In this document: in pieces, positions 11,590-23,918 of the stretch
Layout of the letters: each line of letters opens with the position of its first letter
Position numbering within the stretch: the first letter of the stretch is position 1
Assembly: GCF_041381155.1 (NCBI RefSeq)
Contig: NC_091134.1
Coordinates: 36,337,540-36,401,539 of the forward strand
Length of the DNA stretch: 64,000 nt
Reading direction: 5' to 3'
Origin: Argopecten irradians
Taxonomy: Eukaryota; Mollusca; Bivalvia; Pectinida; Pectinidae
Position numbers and translations under genes: made by a program
Notes under the pieces: model-generated
Seen by the model: only the letters and a program-made list of their open reading frames with translations
What the model was told of the DNA's origin: nothing
Database searches by the model: none

Positions 11590-14500
11590 ATTCCATTACT
11601 TTTTCGATTCCCTGATTACTTATTCGATTCCCTGATTACTTATTCGATTTCTAGCTACTAATTAACATCAGAAATGGTTCAAAATGCATTATTATGCATC
11701 ACAATGATCTATTTTTAAACCTTTTAATTACTCATTAAGGGCCCATTACCTATTCGAATCCCTCATTACTTATTCGATTCCCTGATTACTTATTCGATTC
11801 CCTGATTACTTATTCGATTTCTAGCTACTAAATAACATCAGAAATGGTTCAAAATGCATTATCATGCATCACAATGATCTATTTGACCTTTTAATTACTC
11901 ATTAAGGGCCCATTAATTATTTGATTCTCTGATTACTTATTCGATTCCCTGATTATTTATTCGATTCCCTGATTACCTATCCGATTTTTAGCTACTAATT
12001 AACATCAGAAATGGTTCAAAATGCATTATTATGCATCACAATGATATATTTGACCTTTTAATTACTCATTAAGGGCCCTTTACTGATTCGATATCCCGAT
12101 TACTTGTTCGATTCCCTGGTTACTTATTCGATTTCTAGCTACTAATTAACATCAGAAAATGGTTCAAAATGCATTATTATGCATCACAATGATATATTTT
12201 ACCTTTTAATTACTCATTAAGGGCCCATGACTTATTCGAATCCCTCATTACTTATTCGATTCCCTGATTACTTATTCGATTCCCTGATTACTTATTCGAT
12301 TTCTAGCTACTAATTAACATCAGAAAATGGTTCAAAATGCATTATTATGCATCACAATGATCTATTTTACCTTTTAAATTACTCATTAAGGGCCCATTAC
12401 TTATTCGAATCCCTCATTACTTATTTGATTCCCTGATTACTTATTCGATTCCCTGATTACTTATTCGATTTCAAGCTACTAAAAAACATCAGAAATGTTC
12501 AAAATGCATTATCATGCCTCACAATGATCTATTTGACCTTTTATTTACTCATTAAGGGCCCATTAATTATTCGATTCTCTGATTACTTATTCGATTCCCT
12601 GATTATTTATTCGATTCCCTGATTACCTATTCGATTTTTAGCTACTAATTAACATCAGAAATGGTTCAAAATGCATTATTATGCATCACAATGATCTATT
12701 TGACCTTTTAATTACGCATTAAGGGCCCGTTACTTATTCGATTCCCCAGATTACTTGTTCGATTCCCTGGTTACTTATTCGATTTCTAGCTACTAATTAA
12801 CATCAGAAATGGTTCAAAATGCATTATTATGCATCACAATGATATATTTTACCTTTTAATTACTCATTAAGGGCCCATGACTTATTCGAATCCCTCATTA
12901 CTTATTCGATTCCCTGATTACTTATTCGATTCCCTGATTACTTATTCGATTTCTAGCTACTAATTAACATCAGAAATGATTCAAAATGCATTATTATGCA
13001 TCACAATGATCTATTTTACCTTTTAATTATTCATTAAGGGCCCATTACTTATTCGAATCCCTCATTACTTATTTGATTCCCTGATTACTTATTCGATTCC
13101 CTGATTACTTATTCGATTTCTAGCTACTAAATAACATCAGAAATGATTCAAAATGCATTATCATGCCTCACAATGATCTATTTGACCTTTTAATTACTCA
13201 TTAAGGGCCCATTAATTATTCGATTCTCTGATTACTTATTCGATTCCCTGATTACCTATTCGATTCCCTGATTACCTATTCGATTTTTAGCTACTTATAA
13301 CATCAGAAATGGTTCAAAATGCATTATTATGCATCACAATGATCTATTTGACCTTTTAATTACGCATTAAGGGCCCGTTACTTATTCGATTCCCTGATTA
13401 CTTGTTCGATTCCCTGGTTACTTATTCGATTTCTAGCTACTAATTAACATCAGAAATGGTTCAAAATGCATTATTATGCATCACAATGATCTATTTTACC
13501 TTTTAATTACTCATTAAGGGCCAATTACCTATTCGAATCCCTCATTACTTCTTTGATTCCCTGATTACTTATTCGATTCCCTGATTACTTATTCGATTTC
13601 TAGCTACTAAATAACATCAGAAATGGTTCAAAATGCATTATCATGCATCACAATGATCTATTTGACCTTTTAATTACTCATTAAGGGCCCATTAATTATT
13701 TGATTCTCTGATTACTTATTCGATTCCCTGATTATTTATTCGATTCCCTGATTACCTATTCGATTTTAGCTACTAATTAACATCAGAAATGGTTCAAAAT
13801 GCATTATTATGCATCACAATGATCTATTTGACCTTTTAATTACTCATTAAGGGCCCTTTAATTATTCGATTCTCTAATTACTTATTCGATTCCCTGATTA
13901 TTTATTCGATTCCCTGATTACCTATTCGATTTTTAGCTACTAATTAACATCAGAAATGGTTCAAAATGCATTATTATGCATCACAATGATCTATTTGACC
14001 TTTTAATTACGCATTAAGGGCCCGTTACTTATTCGATTCCCTGATTACTTGTTCGATTCCCTGGTTACTTATTCGATTTCTAGCTACTAATTAACATCAG
14101 AAATGGTTCAAAATGCATTATTATGCATCACAATGATCTATTTTTACCTTTTAATTACTCATTAAGGGCCCATTACCTATTCGAATCCCTCATTACTTCT
14201 TTGATTCCCTGATTAGTTATTCGATTCCCTGATTACTTATTCGATTTCTAGCTACTAAATAACATCAGAAATGGTTCAAAATGCATTATCATGCATCACA
14301 AATGATCTATTTGACCTTTTAATTACTCATTAAGGGCCCATTAATTATTTGATTCTCTGATTACTTTTATTCGATTCCCTGATTATTTATTCGATTCCCT
14401 GATTACCTATTCGATTTTTAGCTACTAATTAACATCAGAAATGGTTCAAAATGCATTATTATGCATCACAATGATATATTTTACCTTTTGATTACTCATT

Positions 14501-15135
14501 AAGGGCCCATGACTTATTCGAATCCCTCATTACTTATTCGATTCCCTGATTACTTATTCGATTCCCTGATTACTTATTCGATTTCTAGCAACTAATTAAC
14601 ATCAGAAATAGGTTCAAAATGCATTATCATGCATCACAATGATCTATTTTACCTTTTAATTACTCATTAAGGGCCCATTAATTATTCGATATTCTCTGAT
14701 TACTATTTATTCGATTCCCTGATTATTTATTCGATTCCCAGATTACCTAATCGATTTTGAAGCTACTAATTAACATCAGAAATGGTTCAAAATGCATTAT
14801 TATGCATCACAATGATCTATTTGACCTTTTAATTACTCATTAAGGGCCCATTACTTATTCGATTCCCTGATTACTTATTCGATTCCCTGATTACTTATTC
14901 GATTTCTAGCTACTAATTAACATCAGAAATGGTTCAAAATGCATTATTATGCATCACAATGATCTATTTTACCTTTTAATTACTCATTAAGGGCCCATTA
15001 CTTATTCGATTCCCTGATTACTTATTCGATTCCCTGATTACTTATTCGATTCCCTGATTACTTATTCGATTTCTAGCTACTAATTACCATCAGAAATGGT
15101 TCAAAATGGGGACATGCATCACAATGATCTATTTT
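11590..15135. repeat. Satellite array of 147/167-bp monomers in a 648-bp higher-order repeat
   Basis: About 21 monomers, each with ATTAAGGGCCC, two or three copies of a 20-bp subunit (ATTACTTATTCGATTCCCTG), and a conserved body containing TTCAAAATGCATTATTATGC. Monomers with three subunits are about 167 bp and those with two are about 147 bp. A diagnostic variant (TACTTGTTCGATTCCCTGG) recurs at 12101, 12752, 13399 and 14046, a spacing of 647-651 bp. That equals three long plus one short monomer, which indicates a higher-order unit. The array decays at both ends. Confidence 0.93.
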
Positions 15136-15370
15136 ACACCAACACCAATTGGAAATGTTACATCCCCAATGGAGAAATGCTATTAAATGGGCATTGCCTA
15201 CACAAGCAAGAATTTGATCAATTTGTGAAGCTACTGCAAATCCAATTGTCAATATGATAATGGGACAATTAACAACAAGGCCTTACTGTTACTGAGTATT
15301 TTTTTTTATTCGGAAAAACTTCCCCGCTAGATGAGGTCGTCCGACTACAATGGTGGTGAATGGTCAATCG

Positions 15371-15404
15371 CTCCCAGAGTGCATTGCGTTTTTCACTCTG
15401 GGAG
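15371..15404. repeat. Hairpin with 11-bp stem
   Basis: CTCCCAGAGTG and CACTCTGGGAG form a perfect 11-bp stem with a 12-base loop. It lies just past the predicted 3' end of the minus-strand WAP gene. It could be a transposon remnant or a 3' UTR structure; the sequence does not decide. Confidence 0.5.
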
Positions 15405-15450
15405 AGATTGGTTAATGGTATCAAAGCAGTATTGTCCTCGTAACCGGAAG

Positions 15451-16353
15451 TCAGATGTGATTAACCAATGGTAGCGAAAGGCTCCTGGCACCGGAAGTTA
15501 CAACAGTATTGATCTCGGGCTCGGTTACACATTCCGTCATAGACACAAAATGGTTTGATTCTTGGAAACGGTGACACTCGACACCTAGCTACAACAAATA
15601 ATACAAACACAAAAATGTAAATAATCACAAAATAAAACGAAGGCTTATAATATACATGTAGTACCTTGTAATAAGTAAAGTCTGATTTGTATGTACATTC
15701 CTAGCAACCACAGTAATCGTAGAACTTATATGTCAACTTTATTCCTTCTTAAACCAAAAAAAAATGATTATATAAACATGTATAAAGATTAAAATTCATT
15801 TTGACTGCGCATGTACGGCAGTATGAACTAAGTTGGCAACAAACATTCAGTTATGGAGCGCTTGTCCATTTTAAGGAATAATAAAAAAACTTACTGGGTC
15901 GCTGACATGTGCGCCCACAACCTCCAGGGCAGCATCGCATACCTGTAAAAAACAATTTGAGCATAGTTTTATGCTTTTTCGAAAATAAAGTAACTTGTTT
16001 TCTCGTGCAATGTCAGCAAGACAAAAATGGGATCTGATTATAACAATCTACACAGGCTTAGGGGTCCATCGGAGAGACCGTTGACCGTTTGTAAGTTTTT
16101 TATGGATCTAGATTAAAATCGTTATCTATGTGGTGTTGATTTGTCTGGGTTTTTCCAATCTAGACACCTAAGACGTCTAAAAGGATCTATCGATACCATG
16201 GTGGGTCCAAATATTTTAAGCTGTAAGTAATTGTCAGATGTCCCTATACCTACCCCACGGACAATTGTAGTCACTAAAACAGTTGTCACTGGTTACTTGA
16301 CACGTCGTTATCAGGCCGCTGTTATCTGGACAGGTGTCCCACGGGAACTGGGC
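15451..16353 (-). CDS. WAP four-disulfide-core protein, partial, minus strand
   Basis: Exon 16254-16353 (minus) follows an ATTGTAG acceptor and reads AQFPWDTCPDNSGLITTC then QVTSDNCFSDYNCPWG. It ends in phase 1 before GTAGGT. Exon 15895-15942 completes it with MRCCPGGCGRTCQRP and ends in phase 1 before GTAAGT. Together they give eight cysteines in the WAP arrangement, including the CC pair and the GCG near the end. A possible last exon at 15451-15584 fits the phase, starts VECHRFQESNHF and stops at TGA 15453-15451. WAP proteins are secreted protease inhibitors or antimicrobial factors. No signal-peptide exon was found upstream, so the 5' end is missing. The domain call is good; the last exon is tentative. 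Confidence 0.55.
16062..16209. mobile_element. Degraded copy of the TGGACCC inverted-repeat family
   Basis: Shares the internal TCTAGAT...AATCG stretch and the AAGACGTCTAAAA...GGTGGGTCCA right end with the copies at 19998 and 20672. The left end is eroded. It lies in the intron of the minus-strand WAP gene. Confidence 0.5.
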
Positions 16354-16666
16354 CTACAATCAAACAACGTATAAGTCTGTATGATGATGTATTACAAAAA
16401 GGAATTTGTGAAATTAATCAGAAAACATTCATTTAAAAAAACTGTTTATAGCAAATGCGCATGTAGCTTGTTAACAGACATACCCGATTTTTCCTTTTCT
16501 CTCAGCTTATTACTCATTAGATGATCATTTCTTAACTTCCTGCTATAAACTTATTTTTTTTTCGATTTTTCACGATTTCTAAAAAGGTAAATGTTAGTCC
16601 TAAAACATTTTGATAGATACATGGGACAATTGTCATCACACTAATGGTACTATTATGCACTAAATA

Positions 16667-16705
16667 CAGTGGCGTAGGAAGATATATTATTAGATATAAT
16701 CCTTG
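16667..16705 (+). mobile_element. Solo left end of the CAGTGGCGTAGGAAG transposon family
   Basis: CAGTGGCGTAGGAAG at 16667-16681 matches the left end of the element at 21544. It is followed by TAGATATAATCCTTGT, similar to a stretch inside that element at about 21733. The right end is not present nearby, so this copy is truncated. Confidence 0.6.
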
Positions 16706-16880
16706 TGACGTAACGCGCGATGTTGGTGACATATTGCGTAACACATAATGACGTCGTTTTGACGGTGCTTTTCTGACGCGATATGTTGTACTTGAACTAG
16801 CGTTGCGAGGTAGGCTATCGCTTGACGTGCTTCGATGACATAAAAAACAGTCTCATGTCTGGGTGATGTACTAAACCCAT

Positions 16881-17014
16881 TATAGCCTGGTTGAGAGGGC
16901 ACTATTGCCTCATAGTATTGTCTCATGATGGGATAGTGCCCTCGCCTTCGGCTCGGGCACTATTCCATCCCTCGACAATACTATGAGGCAATAGTGCCCT
17001 CTCAACCAGGCCAT
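16881..17014. repeat. 134-bp near-perfect palindrome (fold-back element)
   Basis: Arms 16881-16922 and 16973-17014 are almost perfect reverse complements. The centre continues the pairing with GATAGTGCCC and GGGCACTATTC around GCCTTCGGC. The minus-strand frame across it is a by-product of the palindrome. Confidence 0.85.
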
Positions 17015-17648
17015 AATAGATAAACAGTTCCCGAGGGAAAGGGACATAATAGATTTAGAACGTCACATAACATTCATTATGACGTCATATATTTGGTCGC
17101 GTGCTCATTCCCGGGGGACTATACTTTGGTATAGTTCCCGTAGTCAGGTATAGTCTCCCGTAGTCAAGAAGGACAGGGAACTGTCGCAAAATAGACCATG
17201 GCTGTTATCCAATCGCATTCCTAGTAATTATCATGTGATGTACTAAAGCTAAATAGTGCCCAGGGGCTGAGCCAATGAAAACGCGAGAAAAAAAGTCACG
17301 TTATGTACATATAATAGAGCATAGATCTATGCTAAAGGAAGTCAGTTTAATGCTACAAGTAAAATACATATTGTTGTTTATTTAAATGAAATGTGACGTG
17401 CCAAGTGACGTCATGTGCCATTTATCTTGCACTTCTCATTTGAGGATAGATCGAGTTAGATTCAATTTGACCGATTTTGAAATATTTTTGAAAATTATTT
17501 AAAACCGTAAAAACCGAATAATAAATTCTCACTCACGTCATTCTAGAATCTGCCGTGTTATATTTCACATGGATTGTGTAATACCATGCATCATTTTTAT
17601 TTTCTTCATCCGTCAATTTAGAGTTTCAAGGTCCATCATAGTCTGTGC

Positions 17649-17834
17649 TGGACCCAGTTTCATGAACGTTCCTTAAATATCTCTTAACTTAAATTCTTCA
17701 TAGGAAAGCATAATACGAATTTTAAGACTCCTTAACTTAAAGATTTCCCCTGAACTTATGTAATGATTTTCTTTGGAGAAATTTAAGTTAATGAATTCCT
17801 TATAGTTAAGGAATGTTCATGAAAAGAGCCCTGG
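17649..17834. mobile_element. 186-bp MITE with TTCATGAAC inverted ends
   Basis: The left end TTTCATGAACGTTCCTTAA and the right end TTAAGGAATGTTCATGAAAA are imperfect reverse complements. Both continue into matching inner stretches around CTTAACTTAAA. No coding content. Superfamily not assigned. Confidence 0.65.
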
Positions 17835-19990
17835 TAGTTATAATGGAAAAGAAAGAGTTTCGTCATGATGTATTTCAATATACAATTATATGATAATGTT
17901 CTTCCCCACCTCTTACATGTTACATATGTAGCCTGTTAGCGGCTAAAAAATCATTTATATATATATAGGCTCGTTTGGAAAAATATAGATGATATATAGC
18001 TTCCTTATTAAAATCATCTCACACTTCTTACAAAAGTTTTATGAGGGTTCCATGCGTTAATTGTTCTTAATATAACTGAATATAGTTATAGTATGACTCT
18101 ATATATGCTAGTTTGGTCAACTTTTTTAGTAAATAGTTGCAAACTGGATAGCCGCACATGTAGCCCGCATTTAGGTCCTGTTTCAACCCCTGTAAACTAA
18201 TGACATTTAGGACTTGGCGACAGCTCCAGCACGATTATATTGGCACGGTTTGAAGATGTTGTCTCTGAAATACCAGGTCCCTGTGTTGGACTGTTATGAT
18301 ACGTCAAACAGGTTTGTAAGACGCACATTGGTGAATATCCAAGTAGAATGTACGACATGTTTTACAGCTATTAAATATAAAAGTGTATTCTTAATCCCTA
18401 ATTAGTAACATGAAACATCGAATCTGTCACGTAACACATAACAGCTTGTCAATCCCGCCAAGTTAAATACGTTTAGTTCGAGTTCCGTCTAATTGAGAAC
18501 ATTGGTTTCGGTACAACTAATTTGTACAAAACGTCGTGCTAAATATTACGACATTGGTAATTACATTAATACCAACCTGCAGTATTAGATAATTAACGTC
18601 TTTGTTTATTTATCTATTGTTACTTTCGTTAACAACTTAAATGATGTTTACATTTGTAAAATTTACAGTGTAACATATTAACTTTTATTGTCCCCCCCCC
18701 AATGGACGCCTCATCCGTGTTTAGCATCAACCTGGTGCCAGGCAGCTTCAAATTTTATGACAGAAAATGATAATGCGTTTTCATCGAAAAGGTGCACAAG
18801 CAAATCATCAAATCGAATCTAAACAAGTCCATAGGGTGGTGTGTAGTTTTATAGGAGGCGTTTGAAATGTCCATCTATTTTTTTTTTTATTTCAAGACGT
18901 TATACATGAATAGTCGATATAAAATGATAAGAAACTATTCGCTGCCTGTTATTAGTTTATTGTACAGTTTTAATCTTTACTTATATGTAATGCATCCACA
19001 TCAGTTAGTTTACAATATACAATCCGCGTTTATTTATTTATAGCGGATGAGAATGTCATTTTTCATGAAGCTAGTACTTGAGTTTAGAAGAAGTTATGAT
19101 ATGCTGGGAATAATTCAACCCGTTCAAGAACTTCATCCGAACAGGGACATCGGAGTAAACGAGGGAGGATTAAAATTTAGAACAACATGTGTCTATCTGA
19201 ATTAGGGACGATATAAATAAAGCGAATAGCATCAATACGACTAACGAAAAAAAACAATCCACGTTTGTTATTCTACTGACTCAATCGGCATCAGATGTGT
19301 GAGACCCCAATTCTGATTATGCCTCAAGTATATGATCTTATGAATTAATATAATCTACCAACTACCTAACAAATGTGTCGAACGCACAGAATTAGCAACT
19401 ATACGGAGAACCGAAAAAATGCGTAATCGTCTAGCATCCGTATACCGGTATATTACTATACCGATACCCGAGCAGGTATGATCCAACGTTAAAGAGATTT
19501 ATATACATTGCGCGCATGGTGTTAACAGACCGATATTCAAGCTCAAGTGGTAAATAGTATTTAGATCCCACAAATCAACTCCTCCACGCCACACAACACT
19601 CCAACTCTACTTCTTAGTTATAGAATCGTTGATTTCACTCAAAGTTCCTTGCAAAAAATAAGCTTGATTCAGTTTTCATCTGAATCTTGCTTATTATCCA
19701 AGATATTCCAAAATATGACTGAGAAAACAAATTATTAGATTCATATGTATCAATCTGATATGCGCTTTGCTATATTTGATGAAGAATAAAGAGTGTTTAA
19801 CCCATTGTTTACATCGTTGTGTCAGTCTTTGCGCAACGGTTTTGATCGATGATATTGCGAAAAAGTGTACGGTTTGGAGTTTGAGATTGCAACGGTTTGG
19901 TATTATTTATATGATGACATTTCCATGCGTAATAGAATCCAACCGTAACGTGTATTAAGCACAAGGATCTGAGAATTAGTTACAGTTTAT
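17835..19990. other. Intergenic stretch, no supported gene
   Basis: AT-rich sequence with a short C run at 18691-18700 and a T run near 18880. Frames at 18214-18405 and 19767-19958 lack motifs and splice context. Confidence 0.5.
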
Positions 19991-19997
19991 ATAAATA

Positions 19998-20178
19998 TGG
20001 ACCCGCCAGAGTGCCCATAGACTATTTTTAGACGAAGATGGACCTAGATAAAAAAATCAGTAAAAATCCTATTATACATTAAACACACACAGTACAATGT
20101 AGAAAAGGATGTTTACCGATTTTTTTATTTAGACCCCTAAAACGTCTAAAATGGTCTTTGGGTACTCTTGTGGGTCCA
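19998..20178. mobile_element. 181-bp MITE with TGGACCC ends
   Basis: The left end TGGACCCGCCAGAGTGCCCA and the reverse complement of the right end (TGGACCCACAAGAGTACCCA) match over about 75 bp including internal sequence. It is the best-preserved of three related copies in the window. Confidence 0.75.
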
Positions 20179-20671
20179 CGATTACATTATAATTAATGTA
20201 CCTAAATATATATAAACTGTAAATAATTATCATATCACCTAGCTGTGGCATTAATTACCTTTGTCCAGTTCACCTTTAAAATAATAGTTTGCCGCTGTCC
20301 ACTCGGTCACACTGACCAATGCATATATACTATAACTAATTAGGCACATTTTCATTATACGAGTGAGATGTGTGTACCTGCATCTGATATGTACATGATT
20401 TCGTATATCGTTTTTTTATGCCCATCATTACAATGCCTATAAGGTCTCTCAAATCCTTTGATGTGGGATGAAGGGAGTTTTTACTTTTGAACACTTTTGA
20501 ATTTATGAAACTTGTTATCGAATACCTACATAAACTATGTTGGGAGAATTTTAACGGCAAAATTTGCTGTAAAATATGCAATAGAGTCGGACATCTTGTT
20601 CCGGCGTCCTCGAATCCTAGAGTGACCACAAGGATCCGAGTCCTGAGCATAAGCTACAGTTCATTTTAATA

Positions 20672-20952
20672 TGGACCAACCAAAGAGCCCATAGACCATG
20701 TTTACACGTTTAGGGGGTCTAGATAAAAATCGGTTAACTCACATTCTACAAAGTACGTATATATTGCGAAAGGTGGAAAGCTCCCCAACACAAAAAAAAA
20801 TTCGAAGAAAAATCTACCACGCCTGCGCTTTAGCGGCCAAAAAATCATATTTTTTAGAAAGTCTTAAGAAACAGATTACTGCCGTTGGAAAGAACGATAC
20901 TTTTTGCTTTTAAAATCGTATAAAATGGTCCATGGGCACTGTTTTGGGTGTA
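20672..20952. mobile_element. Second copy of the TGGACC inverted-repeat family
   Basis: The left end TGGACCAACCAAAGAGCCCA continues into GGGGTCTAGATAAAAATCGG, as in the copy at 19998. The right end TGGTCCATGGGCACTGTTTT is its inverted partner. The flank to the left (ACAAGGATCCGAG, GCTACAGTT) also resembles the flank of the first copy, so a longer segment may have been duplicated. Confidence 0.6.
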
Positions 20953-21573
20953 CACTGATACAAACTTTATCTAATTATCAGACTCTTGTGGGCGTAACGT
21001 CTTGGTTTCTTGATGTCCCTTCATCGTTTTTGAAAATTACGTCAGATTGAATTTCGTGCCCATTAATAGCCGATATTTTTATATTGTCACTGTACACATG
21101 TACAGTACCTATGTATGGCTATTAAACCCAATGTTTGATAATTCTCAATATTAACATTGGCAGTTACATGTAGATTTTGGTGTGCTAATTATTTCTTCAG
21201 AGTTCAAGAGGTCACAAAAACACTGAGTTTAAGTCAATGTGAGAATTCATTGAATAATATCAATGTATTCTTAAAATTGAAGAAGTATATATATCTTTGT
21301 ATATTTGGTTTATCGGTAGTCAGATACTGTCCATTGTTTAATCGGTTGCTGATTACAACACACAAGAAGAAAATCGAACCAAGTATTTCCCCAAAAATCA
21401 TCAACTGTTTATTCAATAGTATTCTTTACTCTATACAGACGTATACGAACGCGTTTTTATTATTAAACTTTAGCTTTTTTTCTTTATCACTGGAACGACT
21501 AGTGATTTTGCCCGTGTAGTGTTTTTGCATGTATCACTAGTGTCAGTGGCGTAGGAAGATGAAACGTGATGAT

Positions 21574-21661
21574 GGTGGGGGGGGGGGGGGGGGGGGGCAA
21601 AGGTTCCTCAATATTTTGTAAACCCCCCCCCCCCCCCCATCCCCCACCCCCCCCCACCCCG
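21574..21661. repeat. Long G and C homopolymer tracts
   Basis: A G run of more than 20 at about 21577-21598 on the plus strand is followed by several C runs at 21625-21660. Both strands could form G-quadruplexes. Tract lengths are likely unreliable in sequencing. The glycine/proline-rich minus frame across it is an artefact. Confidence 0.85.
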
Positions 21662-21809
21662 TCGCACCTACAGGAGGAGATTAATTCAACACACAACATA
21701 TATACTTTATATACTTTTTTTATATATCATTAAATATAATCCTTGTACACATTTATTGACAGTGGGGTCGCTAAAAGGAAATTAACGAACACGCAAATTG
21801 GTCAAATTA

Positions 21810-22275
21810 GCGTGTGAGCGCGAAGGCGCGAGATTTTGGGGTTTGGGGGTCGACCCCGGGAAAAAATATTACGATTTAGAATGGCTGAGTTTGAGTTTTA
21901 CAATGTATTTTGATAATTTTGCGGAGCGCAAGATTTTGGTGTTTGAGGGGTTCGGGGGTCTCCCCCGGGAAAAAATATTACGATTTAAGAATGGCTAAGA
22001 TGAGTTTTACGATGCATTTGGATGAATTTTATGAGCGCCCGAACTCGCGAGATTTTGGTGTTTGGGGGGGTTCGGGGGGCCCCCCCCCCCCCCCGGGAAA
22101 AAATCATTACGATTTAGAATGGGCTAAGATGAGTTTTACGATGCATTTGGATGAATTTATGAGCGCCCGAAGGCGCGATGGATTTTGTGTGTTTGGGGGG
22201 TCCGTGGGTCTCCCCCGGGAAAAAAAATTACGATTTAGAATGGCTGGAGATGAGTTTTATGATGCATTTTAATGA
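21810..22275 (+). repeat. Four-copy tandem repeat, about 110-bp unit
   Basis: Each unit carries a CGC-rich start, GATTTTGGTGTTTG, a G-rich stretch ending in CCCCCGGGAAAAAA, TTACGATTTAGAATGGCT and GAGTTTTACGATGCATTTGG. The copies are diverged and the frames through them are not conserved as protein. Confidence 0.8.
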
Positions 22276-22803
22276 TTTTAAAGCTGTTCTTACCGTGGTA
22301 ATTTTACGATTTTAAGTAACATGCATGTAGAAATGATAATTGTGATAATTGTGTCGTTATATCATTGTGCAACCCTGCTCGATCTGAACTCAAAAAATAA
22401 TAATGAAATTAATTGTCTTGCTAAGACATATAAGCAAAGTATAATCTTTTAAGAGACATTTTTTGAAATACAAATGTAGTACGTAGAATCCCTTAATGGA
22501 CATTTTCAGTGTAGTTCATGTGTATTGAATTTCTGCTATTAAAAGTTTGAACATTATGTGCTTGAACGTTTTAGGAAATGCGCCGCGCAGCGGAAAATTT
22601 TTTAGAATGAATAACGAAAAATGTGCAGGAGGGGCCCCATTTTTCTTTCAAATATGCATTTTTAGAACATTTTCAGTCGGCGATAAAATGGGGGGGGCAA
22701 AACGACATGTTTGCCCTAACCCCCCCCCCCGTCCTGGGGAACGGGGGGCAGTTGCCGTCCCCCTGCCCCCCCCCCCCCCCCCCCCCCGCTTCCTACGCCC
22801 CTG

Positions 22804-23842
22804 AGTGTAATAAATCATTCGTTGTCATATTTTGACATGCATTGCGTGTGCGACATAAATTGGTTGTTCTCGCATATCTATCATGGTGCGGATATATGTT
22901 AAAATACAGTCAATATGATATATATATTTCTATTATGGTTTGCTAATTCGCACCAAGTATTTATAAGTATAGTTTTAAAAGTCCTTGTGCGTGCTATTTG
23001 ATATGCTTTTTTAAAATTACGATAGCCGATGTATGCAAAAATATGACATGAACAAGGTTATTGTATATCAAGCGCATTACGGGATAAACTAGCATACCCA
23101 TTTCTAGTCTACTACAAAATTAAGATAGCATTACTTTACTTGAAGCTTTCCTAAGTCGTCTATAGCTAACCGCGTACACGTTAAATATTATGTTTAATGA
23201 ATTTAATTCTAATAATAGTACACAAATTGGTCCATTTTCATGTCATTATCTGAAAGAAAGAAATCCAAACCGTACACTCACTTTTGATTTTAACTTGTGT
23301 CTCAACGTACACTATTGAAATTCGAAACCGTTGCGACACTAGTCTGATATCGAACACAAATTGTTGAATTTCATTAAGTATTTTTTACATTATTGTAAAC
23401 AAATTATATACCAATGGAAATGGGAAAGACAAAAGATTACCAAATATTGAATCACAGTAAAACTATACCTCAAAATAAGTCGGCAAATCGAAACTGAACG
23501 AAAAATCTAGCTGTGTTTTCTATCATGTGTGTTATTCAAATGCATTTTTTGAAATATAAGAAAACAGAAAATAATATATTTTTGGTTTGGTTGAAACTTG
23601 TCATACTCTTCAGCAATCACTACATACACAAGCAAATTAGTGATACAAAGCACAGTACCGTGGTCTTCATGTCGCCGAAGCGATAACCGGAAACGGATCA
23701 AAACATCGTTGTCGTACTAGTTGCACTACAGGTGTGAGGCAGTCAAACACGAGACAGAGTGTTTGACAATTAAGAATCTTATCGCAATGGTTGAAATCTC
23801 CTGTCTCACTCTAAAGAGTTTGAATGATTCTTTTTCATGTAA
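22804..23842. other. Intergenic stretch, no supported gene
   Basis: AT-rich. The minus frame at 23507-23701 and plus frame at 23721-23906 have no recognisable motif. Nothing else seen. Confidence 0.5.
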
Positions 23843-23918
23843 GATATCTTTGATATATATATGTGACATATATCTATCTTATATCTATATAAGATCTTTT
23901 ATATAACATATAAGATAT

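Larger units (their letters stand above)
21544..22803. mobile_element. 1.26-kb CAG...CTG transposon with 5-bp target duplication
   Basis: Begins CAGTGGCGTAGGAAG and ends with the inverted form CTTCCTACGCCCCTG. AGTGT sits directly outside both ends (21539-21543 and 22804-22808). Such ends recall hAT-like elements, whose duplications are usually 5 to 8 bp. The inside holds G and C homopolymer tracts and four copies of a roughly 110-bp unit. I see no transposase, so it is non-autonomous. Confidence 0.75.

Noticed and set aside
18205-18375. Minus-strand pieces (TWYFRDNIFKPCQYNRAG and TCRTFYLDIHQCASYKP) reminiscent of Kunitz domains
   Set aside because: The conserved YGGC and GNxNxF motifs are missing and no consistent splicing could be built, so chance or deep decay is more likely.
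21499-22835. Gly- and Pro-rich frames
   Set aside because: Produced by homopolymer G and C tracts inside a transposon.
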